A stretch of 64,000 nt of DNA from Salvator merianae (lineage: Eukaryota; Chordata; Lepidosauria; Squamata; Teiidae), in assembly GCA_003586115.2 (NCBI GenBank), contig QVOM02000112.1, positions 49,474,212-49,538,211 on the forward strand, given 5' to 3'. The stretch's first letter is position 1. Each line of letters begins with the position of its first letter. The notes under the pieces are model-generated. The model saw nothing but the letters and a program-made list of their open reading frames with translations, ran no database searches and was not told where the DNA came from. A program made the translations under genes and the position numbers. This document shows, piece by piece, positions 1 to 15,552 of this stretch.

Positions 1-1374
1 CTATTCTGATTCAAAAAGTATTCCACTATATGATGCTTGACATTAGTTTTCTCTGAACTTCTACGATTTTCTGTGTTACTGAAATGTGATAAACACAATT
101 TGATGTTGTTGGAAGTATGATTGCCAATAACATCTGTAGCCATTGTATTATATTGTCTTAATTACAGTATTTTTATCTTTCTTCTAGTTAAAGTGTTTGC
201 TTTGATTTTCTTTTATCTGCTTTGCTTTGCTTTCTGTCCCTACTTCCTTTTTTACGGATGCAGAACAACTAGCTTTTTTAAATAGTCACAGTGACTTGGA
301 CTCTTTCTTGAATAGTGAAAGTCAGTTTTCATATATTTAAGATTTCATCAGAGTGCACTTGTTAGTATATAATTATCTGGGATTTTCTTGGTTGTTTTCC
401 TACTTATGTGATGCTTGTATATAATTTTTTTGTTCGTTTGAAAAAGTAATATGGATATTTGTCTGAAAATGCTGTATTTACTTTGTAAAGATCCTATTAT
501 TTCACAATGTGTTAGTATTTGAAGTTTGTTATGCCTTGCCATAGTAGTTTCTTTCTCTGAAGTTATTATTAATGGCGTATAATCTTAAACCACTTAAAAA
601 CCCTTAATCGTTGTAGCAACAGTCCAAAGGAGAGATCTCTGCCTTAATAAGAGGGCCGGCAGGTAAAGCTAATAATCCTTTTTTCAATCATTCTTAGCAG
701 TAGCTCCCACTGCTGGTCATCTTAAAAATTATTTTCTTTCTCAAAAGTGGGTGCAGCTGCAAACGTGTGTGTAAAGGAAGCTCTCTCTAATTGCTTCTTT
801 TTAGAGGTTTCAGAGACAAAGAAGTAAAAAATTATCTCAAGGTTAAGATACTGTCAGTTCTCTACCTTTTATTCAATCATGTGAATAAACAGTGTGAAGT
901 AAGCAGATAATGTGGAAGATTTTTTTTTAAATGGCATTATGGAATCATTGATAGCCATTTGCTTTTTAGCCTTCCATCATCTTTTCTTCCAACTTTTATA
1001 TCATTTTGGCACTTCTGACTCTGTAATACACCTTAGAAAATACCTTCCTTATCCTCTTCCAGTCAGTATATTTTGTTCAGATTTTTCTGTGTTTTCTGAT
1101 TTTCCTGAGTAGGATGGAATAGTAATAGTGTTCACAAGGAAAAAAATAATGTTTGGCACATAGTTAGATTTATTACTTGTGGATGATGGGTTTATTTTGT
1201 GTTATAATGCATGTATGCATATACTGCAAAATCTCACATGTAATGCACGCAACTTTCTCTCATTTTAGTTCACTAAAAATTGGGGTGCGTGGGGCACGAG
1301 ACACAATTTTAACTATACAAATGCCTTTTTTTACCTGAAAATTTGGGCCAAATCAGCATGCGCATTATAAACAT
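1..1374. other. KDM6A intron, nothing recognised
   Basis: AT-rich sequence with no exon, no clear transposon protein similarity and no long repeat. The short open frames here are not supported. Confidence 0.5.
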
Positions 1375-3985
1375 AAAATGTACTTAAAATATAACCCCCT
1401 CTCCCTAGCACAACATCCAGAGTAAGCTAGATATGAAATGCCTGGGTGAAAAAGTATATTTTAACTGAGCACTGAAAACCATATAGAGTTGGTACCTGGT
1501 GTACCTCTAGTAGCAGGCTGCTCCAAAGCCTGGGCACCACCACAGAAAAGACCCCCCCCCATGTGCCACCATCCATTGTACTTCTGAGGGTAGGGGAACT
1601 CCAAGAAAGGCCTCTCCTTGTGATCTTCTTACCTGGGCATGACCGTATGGGGAAAGACACTCATTCAGATATTTAGACCCAAGCCATGTTAATCTCAAAA
1701 CCTTGAATCAGGCCATGTATCAAGCAAGCAACTGTTGCAGATTTTTCAGGATCAGTGTGGTCTACATCTGCAGTTGAGCTGCTGCATTCATTCTGCACTA
1801 GTTCCAACTTCTGAACTGTCTTCAAGGGTAATTCCACGTAGAGTGCATTGCAGAAGTCTAGTTTAGAGATTACAAGAGCATGGAGCAGGTTGCTCCTATC
1901 CAAGAAGGATCGAAGCTAGCATTCTGGTTCATAGGTGCAGATAAGCACTCTGGCTACCACTGATACCTGAGCTTCAAGCAGCAGGGATGAATCCAGAAGC
2001 ACCTTGGATCAAGCCCCTTTTTTTCAGAGGCAAAATAACCCCATTCAGAATTGGGTACCCTCTGACTTCCTGGACTTGGGATGCCATGACACACAGATGC
2101 CTCTATCTTGTCTGGATTCCATTTCAATTTATTGGTCCATATCCAGTCCATTACTGCTTCTAGCAGTGTTCAAGCACTTTATATGAGAGGAGCTCTACAT
2201 GAGAGTTCCCAAGGTGGTGAGCAAAAGTTTTCCATTGCTGCTCCCTGAAATTGCTTAAGCATGATACCATGGTCAATGCTATCAAAAGCCACTGTCTCTC
2301 TCCTGATAAAGATAATCTACCAGGATGACCAAGGGAGTCTCAGTGTCATACCTGTGCCTGAAACCGGATTGAAATGAGTTGAGATAATCTTTTTCTTCCA
2401 AGCATGCCTGCAGCTGGGTACTCTAGCACCTTACCCAAAAAGGGGAATATTAACAACTTGGCAGTAGTTATTTGATAACACTGGATCCAGGGATGTCATG
2501 TTAAGGAGGGAGCATACCACTACTTCCTTAAGGGTCAAGGAGACAAGTGGCTTGTCCACTTCATCAGACTGCAATAAGTGAAACTGATCTAAAACAACAG
2601 GACCAGACAGTGCTCCAGATACCTTCACTAAATCACTTCCAACTGCGGAGTCCAATTCCTTGTGATTCTGAGTGACTTTGACCTGAAAGTGCCTCACAGG
2701 TTTGTCACAGCAAGCCTCCAGTGGTAACATAGGTAGATGGTAGATGACAGTAGCCTTTTACCCAGCTGGAACAGGTCTGTTGGCGCTGTGCAGGCAAAGA
2801 AGTAAGCCTTCTTTTGCTGGTACCAGCACCACATGGTAGGCATGATAACATGCTCTTACCCATGTTCAGTCAGATGCACATCACAATTTGTGCTACTTGT
2901 GCTCTAGCTGTTATCTCTTCATCACGCACAGCTCCCCAGTGTACCACGATGCCTAACAAGCTCTGCAAGGTATCTGAGAGCACTTGAAAGCAGCTGTGTC
3001 AGTATCTCTGTTTACCTCATAATTCCAAAGTGAGACCAGAGTTTTAACAGGAGCACCAGCCATGTCAACCAGAAATTCTCCCAGACCCATCAGGAATCCA
3101 TCAGATTCCATGAGTCTCCAAGGGCAGATCACTCAGTAGGTCTTTCAACCTTGCAGTGAGGAACGGATGCCGGAAAATGATCCATCCAGGACAATGGACT
3201 AACTTTAAGTCTACCTACCAACAGATCTAGTTCGTATCAAAGGCCAGGTTGATAGTATCCCTGCAACATAAGTTCGACCAATAACGTACTTTATGAAGGT
3301 CATAAAATCCTGAGCCAGTCTACAAGAGGTGTCTGCAGCATGGAAATTGAAGTCCTCCAACACCACTATGCAGGGGCCTCCAATACCACATCTGAAACAA
3401 CCTCCACCAACTCGGACAGGGAATCCTTTGGGTAGCAGATTAAACGGTACACAATCAATAACTCTGTTCTGTCTCTCTGGCCCAGTTCCTGGAACAGTCC
3501 CTCCACTCCAGTCACAGATAGGGCTCCAGGTGTGAGAGAGAGATTCTTACAGACTGGCAGCTTCCCCACCACACCCTAAAGCCTGGATTGTTGCTGTACC
3601 AGGTATCCTGGAGGGCAAAACTGAGTTAAGCAGTGGGCTTCCCAGTTCATCCATCAATCTCTGTGATACATATTAGGTCAGCCCTTTCATCCTCAATCAA
3701 GTTGTGGATGATTGATGACTTATTTTGGTCTGACCTGGCATTGAACAATAGCACCACCAAGCCTGTGAGAATTTGACTGACACCCCCAGATTCCAGTGAC
3801 TGAGAGGCAGAAAAGGCGTTATATCCATAATGTGTCTCACATTCTTTTGCACCCTTTTTCTCTTTCTCCAACTGCCTTTTCTCCCCCTGCCTTTAAGAAC
3901 TACTGTGCCCCCCCCCCCACGACTCCTCTCTCTTCTTTGACCCAGGTACATAGCTCCATTCAGTGCTGTTCTACACATTATTAGA
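1375..3985 (-). mobile_element. LINE of the CR1/L2 group, nearly full ORF2, decayed (family A copy 1)
   Basis: Read on the - strand, fragments occur in the order of a LINE ORF2. An AP-endonuclease start is near 3870-3650 (LFNARSDQNKSSIIHNLIED, then ADLICITE). A middle endonuclease part is at 3572-3366 (VEGLFQELGQRDRTELLIVY). The endonuclease-RT linker is at 2730-2431 (SLTLKEVVVCSLLN). After the RT come WTNKLKWNPDKIE (2151-1954), VISKLDFCNALYVELPLKTV (1903-1673), and a C-terminal LWSSLLLEVHQVPTLYGFQ-like end near 1500. Frames are broken many times. It is clearly homologous to 35070-37330 and to the 3' end at 10110-10441. The element has no A-rich tail left. The exact clade (CR1 versus L2) is inferred from general resemblance only. 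Confidence 0.8.
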
Positions 3986-4285
3986 GTGATTGAAACAGTA
4001 CCTTTCCTGGTATATTTGATGAAAATGCAGGATGTACCTGTATCCCAGGCTCATGTAAAATGAGAAAGGACACACTCTATCAACTGTGTATAAACAAAAC
4101 CACACAATAGAAAATCATGTTATACAAAGAATTACTGTATATAAATGCAAGCATAATAAATAAATGGGTCAGAGAGATGAAGATGTATTCTGTAACTGTT
4201 TTGAAAAGGTATTGAGTTAAAAGTGATGAATAAAGTATATGCTTAAAGAACTTTACTTTCAAATCCAGAGCAAATATATAAACTT

Positions 4286-4409
4286 AGGAAGGAAGGGAGG
4301 GAGGGAGGGAGGGAGGGAGGGGAAAAAAAAGAAGGAGGGAGGGAGGGAGGGAGGGAGGGAAGGAAGGAAGGAAGGAAGGAAGGAAGGAAGGAAGGAAGGA
4401 AGGAAGGAA

Positions 4410-4457
<48 letters not shown>
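4286..4457. repeat. Purine microsatellite GGGA / GGAA / GAAA
   Basis: Uninterrupted purine tract made of blocks: (GGGA)n, a short A-rich gap, (GGGA)n again, (GGAA)n, then (GAAA)n to 4457. Open frames over it on both strands are low-complexity artefacts. The block order suggests stepwise spread of point variants along the tract. Confidence 0.95.
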
Positions 4458-4801
4458 CCATGACCTTTTTATCTCTACTCATCTAGAAAACATTAGGACA
4501 GAAAAAAGAGTTATTTTCTCTTTAGTCATCCACAGTCTCTTATGAATTTCAAAAACATTAACATTTACATAAACATTAGTCTTTATGTCTTTCAAAAAGT
4601 TGTTTTGCTATCTCTTTAGTAGTTAGTGAACATTTTATTAATAAGTTTATTATTAACTTTCCAATGTCTTACATTTAATGTCATATGTATGACTGTTTGC
4701 CTGCTGGCCAGAAGTCATGGTTGTTGCTTGGTGTAATGAATTCCTGGCTCTCAGCAAATGGGGTTCTGTCCTTGAAACCATGGTAACTAGACTGGAAAAG
4801 T

Positions 4802-4839
<38 letters not shown>
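4802..4839. repeat. (GA)n microsatellite
   Basis: Almost pure GA dinucleotide repeat at the left edge of the CR1-type LINE sequence. Confidence 0.9.
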
Positions 4840-4841
<2 letters not shown>

Positions 4842-7195
4842 GAGGATGAGGCTTTCGGGGATGCATTGCGCTCCACTATGGGCAGTTCTCCCGAGTCGAG
4901 CTCTCAGGTGGGGAGGACATCAGGCTGAGGAAGAGAGACAGGATCCCTTTGTTGGGACCCCTTCCGTAGAGGATGCACCAAGAATACTTCTCTGTGGGTG
5001 ATGCGGGTGTGTGTGTGTCTTGTAGTGAGTGATTCAATTATTAGAAATGTAAAGATGGGTTTATGATGGGTGTGTTGATTGCATGATGGGCTCATAGACA
5101 GTGCTGGAGAGGTGCCAGTGGTCCTCATATGTGTCAATACTACTGAGACTGGGAAGGCTAAGCAGGAGTCCTGAAAGCCAAATTTAAGTTGATAGGTAGA
5201 AAACTGAAGTCCAGGACCTCCAAGGTTGCTTTCTCAGAAATGCCACCACATGCAGGGCCACCTAGACAGGCAGAACTCAGGAGCCTCAGTGTGTGAATGA
5301 GGCAGTGATGTCAAAAGGAACGGGGGGGTTGTAAGGAACTGGGGACATTTGGAAACAAGCCAAACCTATACAAAAGGGATGAATTACACTTGAACCAAGA
5401 TGGAGTCAGGCAGCTAGTGCTTAATATTAAAAGGTAGCAAAACAGTTTTTAAACTAGTCCCTGAGTAAAGGCTGTCAGGACCTGGGCAGCATCTGGTTCA
5501 CGAAAGTGTACCTTTGAGTGAAAAGGGTTCAAATTATACACATAGTGCTACTTTGAGAGGGGAACTAGTCAATAATATGCAAGCAGAAAGATATAAGAGG
5601 CAGTCTAAGAATTCACATGGTGTTATAAGACTGAGCTTGCAGAAGAGGAGTGCATACAAATGTCTGTATGCAAATGTCAGAATCCTTTGAGCCAAATTAA
5701 GGGGGCTAGAATGCTTAGTGATGTATTAAAAAGTTGATATTATTGGTATAATTGAAACTTGGTTGACCCATGAAAACCAATGAGATACAGTTATGCCAAG
5801 TTACAAACTGTTCAGGAATGACAGGAAGGGGCAAATAGAAGATGGTGTAGAGTTATACATTAAAGAAGAGATTGAATCTTACGGGCTTGAACGTCTAGGT
5901 TAATAAGACATGTCCACAGAAGCATTGTGGATAAATGTACCTTGCCAGAAAGCAAGTCTAATATTAGGGGCATGCAGTCACCAAATTCCTGAATATCAGC
6001 ATTTGGAAAATGAGGTAAAGGAGACATCCAAAAAGGAAAGGGTAGATATAATGCGGGACTGGGACACAGACTAGGTGAACTCTTGCTCAACTCATGAGAG
6101 ATGAAATTGCTAGACATGCTAAATGGTTGTTCCTTAGAGCAGATGGTTGTGGAACTAAACAGGGGAAAAGGGTATCCTGGACTTGATCTTCAGTAATGAT
6201 CAGGATATGTACAAGATCTCACTGTGACTGATCCAGTAGAGAACAGTGACCAGAATGTGATAACCTTCAACCTAAATATCGACAGTAAGTTGTCAGTAAT
6301 ACCTAATGCAGAAATTTTAAACTTTCCTAAAGGAAACTTCCCAAAAATGAGGGAACAAATAAAAGGGAAACTGAAAGGGAAAGCTAGAAGAGTCCAATCA
6401 CTCGAAGAACATTTTTGCACTTTATATGTTAGAATGAGATAATTAATTATAGCGGCCAGGGAACATCTGGCTGCTTCCGTGGTGACGGCAGCACTGTGGA
6501 GCACCAAGGTGCGATCACACAATCATGCAGGCACAGCTGCCATCATTTGCACCCGAGAGCAGGATAGTTCTCCCAGTCAAGCTATGGAGTACAATTTAGT
6601 GCTCCACAGCTAGCCATGATCAGGAGCAGCTGTGGGCTGCTCCTGGTCACACAGGCCTCTGCAAAGTGCAGATACACTTTGCTAGCGACCATCCTTGACA
6701 CTAGCTTAAAGTGCAGAAAGACACTAAAATCCCTGAAAACTATTTACAAATAGAATAATGAAGACTCAGAATGCATACCTAAAAGAAAAAGGGCACTCTA
6801 AGTTCAAGTGGACATCAGTGTGACTTACAAGTGCAGCATGGGAAGTCATTAAAAACAAGAAAATCTCATTTAGAAATGTAGGGAACAGGAAAGAACATAA
6901 ATTCTGGCAAAAGAAATGCAAGGCAACAATCAGGAATGCTAAGATGAATTTTTGAGGAGCACATTGCTAAAAACATCAAAAGAAGTAATAACTTCTTTAA
7001 GTACATCAGAAGTAGGACTCCAGCCAGGAAAGCAGTTGGACCATTAGATGATAATGGACTAAAAGGGATAATTAAAGAGGACATGGAAATTGCAGAGAGG
7101 TTGAGAAAGACAGGAGACATATACCTGCATCTGAACCTATCTTTTGGGGGACAGAGCCAGAAGAATTAAATAAGACAGAGGTATTTAGGGAGGAG
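4840..7195 (+). mobile_element. CR1-type LINE, 5' half with ORF1 esterase and endonuclease (family B copy 1)
   Basis: The + strand order is ORF1, endonuclease, linker. Near 5022 the frame reads VVSDSIIRN, an SGNH/GDSL-esterase block I with the catalytic Ser kept (5034-5036). At 5348-5410 a different frame reads GNKPNLYKRDELHLNQDG, which contains the DxxH block. CR1 ORF1 proteins are known to carry such an esterase domain. Endonuclease pieces follow: a WLTHENQ region near 5760, VELYIKEEIESYGLE near 5850, and DPVENSDQNVITFNLNI near 6230 (the SDH-type block). From 6715 the endonuclease-RT linker is visible (WQKKCKATIRNAKMNF, FFKYIRSRTPARKAVGPLDD). It stops before the RT. Many frameshifts and stops; not functional. 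Confidence 0.75.
6443..6712. repeat. Unassigned GC-richer block inside the CR1-type LINE
   Basis: LINE-like sequence stops after about 6442 and resumes at about 6713. The block between is richer in GC and CA and has no LINE similarity I recognise. It may be a small non-autonomous DNA transposon inserted into the LINE. Terminal repeats were not convincing. Confidence 0.35.
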
Positions 7196-7774
7196 GTCCT
7201 CACATGTCATCCTGTACACTTCACCATCCCCCTTCTCCTGTCATTCACCCTGCCATCCGCCCTTCTTCCACCACATGCCTGTTGTTCCCCCCCATTGCAT
7301 CTGCAGGCTCCTACATCTTCCCCTCAAGCAACAACAGAATTAGGGGAGAACATGGGCATAATGTGAGCAGGTGTTCATATCTGGTACTAGATTCAGCCTT
7401 GAGTTGTTTGTGTATGTGCACATCCCTAGCCCTTGTTGGTATTTTAAACAAGTTGGGTGTGAACAGTCTGTTGACTGTCCTGCTACTAAAAGCCTTTACT
7501 AATAATTGATTCTAGCTCCTAAATACAGTTCCGAGGATGAGTGATAAAGTCATTAAATAGTATTCATAGTAGTCTCCAGTATATCCATATTCAATTCTTT
7601 ATTTAAAAATCTGGTTTAGAAGCAGAACAAATTTTTAATTTCTGTCTTCTTTTTCTTAATCTTATCTAGGTAAAAGAAAAAATACTGATAGGAAATTAGT
7701 GAAATGTATATTATTTGTTGTCCTGTGTACAGGTGATTCTCCAGCTCTATTTCTTGGCCTGTGCATGTAAAACC

Positions 7775-8060
7775 AAATTTATTTTATTCGTTACATTTCT
7801 ATATTGCCATATACCTGACACTGAAGAGCTAGTTTATAAAAAAAAAATATGACAGATAAAATTTTAAACTGATCGGTAGGGCAGCAGAATGGTTCAGAGG
7901 AAACTATCAAGTGCCTGAGTGAAGAGGTGCATCTTCACCAGGTGTCGAAATGTATAGAATATCATCACTTACTGAAATTCTAGGGGAAGGCTATTCCATA
8001 GAATGGGGGCCGCTGCAGAAAAAGCCATGCCTCAAGCTGCCATCCCTTTTATAACTGAAA
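7775..8060 (-). mobile_element. LINE 3' fragment (family A)
   Basis: Antisense 3' end of the same LINE type as 32540-32925 and 42690-43160. It has a leading TTTATTTTATTCG-like tail, then sequence matching the pattern 'aggggaaggctattccatagaatgggggcc...gcagaaaaagcc'. Non-coding remnant. Confidence 0.6.
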
Positions 8061-10109
8061 TCATATAGTTAGAACTAAAACTGTTTTGATTGAGGAATCT
8101 GAGATCATTTTCAAGTGTCTAAATCACTAGCTATAGTTTTTAATCTTCCAATTTTTCCAGCAAGATTTGATCAAACTTTTTTAGTAACTTGTTTGGGTAT
8201 TTTCAAATTAAATACAGAAATTATTGTATAAAACTCCTCTTTCCTTCTCCTAATAGTTATGTTTACGTTACGCTACTTGCTTAAGCATGAAGAGAAAGCA
8301 GTAAGCTAAAGTCAGTTGGTTTGCAATAAAGCAGCCGGTTAAGAAATATTCAGTTGGTTTTTAAATAAAATGGTGAGAATTACTGATTTCCTTGACCTTA
8401 AGTGTAAAAAAAATATAAACACATATTTTCACATTTTGTTTAGACAGAGAAACTGTAGTTTTCTGGACAGAACTGTTTAACTATGACATGTTCAAGATTG
8501 GCCTAAATTTGTCAAAATACAATCCTAATGTTTTAGTTCACTGCTCCTTATTTCTAAAACATGTTTTCTTCAGTTACTTTTAATTACAGCAGTGTAATTA
8601 AATCTTTGGTCTACCTAAGGAAACAATTCTTGCTACTTTAGTTTCATATATAATGTAATATCTAACACTGAATAAAGCTTCCCTTTAGTGTTTTATGTAA
8701 CTTATATACATACCATCATTGGTATTTTAACTGCTCTTCAAGTTCTTGAATCTTTAATTCAATTAAGAATTTATAACAAGATACTGGCTGTTGTAGGGAA
8801 GGTACGGGTTTGGGCTTGGGTTACTTGACTCATAAAACCATGACATAACAAGTTTTTTTTTCTTTTTCTGGCTTGATTAACTTGGCTTTATTTTCACAAG
8901 CCTACAAAACCTGATGAGAAATATATAACATGGGCCTTGCATAACATGGCTTTTGCTACATGAGGAACCAAAATGCAGCTTTCATTGTGTAACATGAGGA
9001 TGTACTGTGCAGGACCACATTATACTAGACTGCTTTATTCAAGTTATTGCTAGTAACTACTGAAAGCCAGCAGTGCATTTAAGCTGATGAACTCATGGCT
9101 TCCCCTGAAACAATTTGTATAACTTGAGGAGTTTCTGGAAATACAACCAGTGTCCCAGAAGATAGTGGCATATCATGTCTGTTTTGTTGGTAAGAAAAAA
9201 ATTGCCATTCAGTCACAAGGAGCGAAATCAACTCAGTGACACTTGAGATAGCCATTTGTTTTCCTTGTTGCCTCTCTTTTCTGCTGTTTTCCCCGTCTTC
9301 GTCTGACCTATGAAATAGAGAAATGAGTTAAAATTATGGCATAGCAGAAAGATTAAGTCCTTTGCTGTCTCCATTTGAGCATATGCTTTGTTTTTTATGT
9401 TTTCTGTTCCACTTAGTGCATTTCTTTTAATGAATATTTTTATATGTTATCTTTTGATTCTAATCAGCGGTTTCCAGCTTTTCATGTGAACACACTCTTC
9501 CATGATCTTGAAAGAAAAAAGTCTATTTAATGTTTCAGATAAACTCTGTGTTTTTGGATGTTTCTTCTTTCAATAGACTAAGTGTTAAATATCTTGATGT
9601 GGTAATTTTATGGGAGGGAGAGTAATTGTTAAATGTATAGAGAATCAGTCACTATATATCAACATTATATACAATTATCCCCCAAAACTCATAGGATGTA
9701 AACCTGTGAATTTCATATATACGGGGGAGGGAGTGTTGTGACACTTCCTTAGTACTTATGATGAGAATTCCCTGGAAAAATTGTGCATATGCAGGTTTGT
9801 GTTGTTTTTGTGTAGGATATGTACTTACTGTTAGTAGTGATTTGATCTGGCTATAAACCACTCTGGTTGGGCCAGTTCAAATATGAACTGGACTGGGCAG
9901 GAAATAATGGTTGGTACTCATCAGCCCTAAACTTCATGATGAAATTGAAGCTAAAGGCTATTTTCTTCATTCTAATAGGTTTGTTCAAAGGGGCTGATGT
10001 CTGTCCATCTCAATGACTCATTGCTGTTTCAGATTGTTGATAGGGAAGGGACAACCATCTTTCTGGTTAAGAGTTTGGTGTAGGAGAAGGAAATGGAGAA
10101 AATTGTCCA
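8061..10109. other. KDM6A intron, no recognised element
   Basis: AT-rich non-coding sequence. No exon, no clear repeat family and no structured RNA that I can support. Confidence 0.45.
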
Positions 10110-10441
10110 TTTAATACTGGTATTAGGCAATCTTCTGCACCATTTGCAGCATGCTAGAGGGCCTTCTCTGTGGTGGCCCCCAGACTTTGGAACAGCTTCC
10201 CAGCGGAGGTTTGCCAGGTGTCAACACTATATAGTTTTTGGCACCTGGTTAAAGCATATATATCTTCAACCATGACTTTGATGGTTAACTTCCCTGTAGT
10301 CCTACCAGGTTGGGAGAGGGCAGATTGTATTTTGTTCTGTATTTTAATAATGTTTTAACTGTTATAATTTTTTATCTTTTTATTGAGATCCTCAGGTAAA
10401 AGGCTGGATATAGATACTTAAATAAATAAATAAATAAATAT
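10110..10441 (+). mobile_element. LINE 3' end with (AAAT)n tail (family A)
   Basis: This is a 5'-truncated sense copy of the family seen at 1375-3985. The last ORF2 codons are readable (SLWWPPDFGTAS and, in the next frame, VAPRLWNSFPAEVCQVSTLYSFW). A 3' UTR follows, ending in AAATAAATAAATAAATA (about 10421-10441), the typical short-repeat tail of this LINE type. Confidence 0.8.
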
Positions 10442-13522
<3,081 letters not shown>

Positions 13523-14667
13523 TAATGTATTTAGATTTTTTTCTTTAACAATCTAAAATGATGTGAGGGAAGTGTGATAGAGACTGAACCTCTTTAGAAG
13601 CCTTTAAATTGCTACAGACCATTCTTTCTCTTTTCACTTGCTTTTATATGATCTATGATTATTGTACTGAGTAATCCAAACTGGGGACAATCCTAACACA
13701 AAAGAAGGCGATGCAAGGAGGAGGCAGAGTAGGGAGTAATCAGCATGTTTAATGATACAAAATGCAGGTGTGCAATAACCATCGCTCCCTCATCTCATGC
13801 GCCTACCTTTCTGTTGGGGCTGTTTTCCTGCTGGCAGCAGTGGTAAAGCCACAGCTCTGGTTTTTCACATCCCTGCTTCAAGATCTACTGTATCACAACT
13901 GCAACTACAGTTGGCAACTACATTGGTTGTACCAGTGTCCACCAAGCGACTGACCTCTGCTGCACGCCTACAAGGCTTCTTCCAGCAGTGGTGCAGCTTT
14001 CACTGGATCCCTGTCACACTGGCACAGTTACCAGAAACATAAGGATTCCTAGGAGATGGTGGAGGCCTGCACCCGTTGCAGAAAGAGCTATTTCAACCAG
14101 AGAACTGAAACAAGTAAATAATATTTTTCTCATCAGAAGCTAGTCAATGTGGATTTCCTTTGGGCACTACCAGTGAATTGGGTTTGGGGTTGCTCATTTA
14201 CTGCAAAATCAACAGTGCATCCATTTTTTGATAATCAAACTAACTTATTTCATACTGATGTCTAACCAGTGTACTTGTAAAAAACCTATATTTGTGTAGT
14301 AATGTGTTCACTTCAAAATGCAAGGAAGGGCAGTTCTCATTCTTTTGGGCAGGATTGTAGTCTTCTGCCCAAAATTTTGCTCTCATAGCAACACTGTCTC
14401 TGACCAATGTATAGCACCCAACTTAAGATAGAGGTTTTCTAATTTTTGTTATTATTGCCTTTTGTGTTGAACAAAGCCTGTTAGAGCACTGATAGTTTCT
14501 TGTTATTCCACAATGGATTCTTTTGATAGAGATGTGACTAACAAAAGTGTTCTGAAAAGCAAAATCTATACAGATGTTAAAACAGCATTTCATTCATTCC
14601 AGGATGTTACTTTGAGTGGCTCATTCATTAATTTGTTCTGAGTTGTTGCTGTTTGCCATTTCATTAA

Positions 14668-14919
<252 letters not shown>

Positions 14920-15089
14920 TGACATTAATAAGTCTTAAAAATTTTCTCTTGATGGTTAGCAAAGCAGAGTATAGATCTGTATGTGCACACACACATACCA
15001 AGCCCACTGCAAACGTAGGTTTTGGGGATATATAAACATATAGTAATGGTTAGGTGGAATAAGCAACTGAAAGACATGCTATTCTAATT

Positions 15090-15552
15090 CAAAGGTCTAC
15101 AAAAAAATTTTTTTTTTCAGGTGCCAAGGTTTTTTGAATGGATTTAGGGTATTTTGAGGGTGCTGAATTCAAAAATCCCATTACTTTGCTGAATTAGTTC
15201 TAGTTTTTGAGATAATGGACATCCATGAAAATAATGCATTCCCCCAATGCGACTTGTGTGTGATAACAAATGCAATAGCTTTTGGTCTGCCTTTTGACTC
15301 TTTAACAGTTTCTTAGGTCATGAAATATCCCATATAATTATTTTGTATTGCAGTTTGTAGGCCTACAATGCTGGCAGGTCTGAATGCTTTTCAAACGTGA
15401 AGCGTTAATTAATTAATTAATTAATTAACTATTAAATATCTCAGAAACTAGAGCCAGTCTGGCAAAACCAAAGTCATATTCTTAATCAGCACCATAAACT
15501 TAATATTAAACCGTTCAGACATCGTTGGCACCAAAATCACCGTATACCAGTG
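15090..15552 (+). mobile_element. Non-autonomous DNA transposon with long imperfect TIRs (short form)
   Basis: It is the same element as 55297-56070, deleted internally by about 330 bases. The ends are CAAAGGTCTAC... and ...GTATACCAGTG, inverted copies of each other allowing mismatches. The inward 100 or so bases also pair: GGTGCCAA, GGTGCTGA.T, ACTTTG and TCTAGTTT(T/C)TGAGATA recur in the same order on opposite strands. An internal (TTAA)n run lies at 15406-15428. No clear target-site duplication remains here. It lies in the intron between exons 3 and 4 of this set. Confidence 0.75.

Noticed and set aside
4239..4482. Lys/Glu/Arg-Gly rich and Ser/Pro/Phe rich frames on both strands
   Set aside because: Low-complexity translation of a purine microsatellite; the same holds for the frames over 48011-48337.
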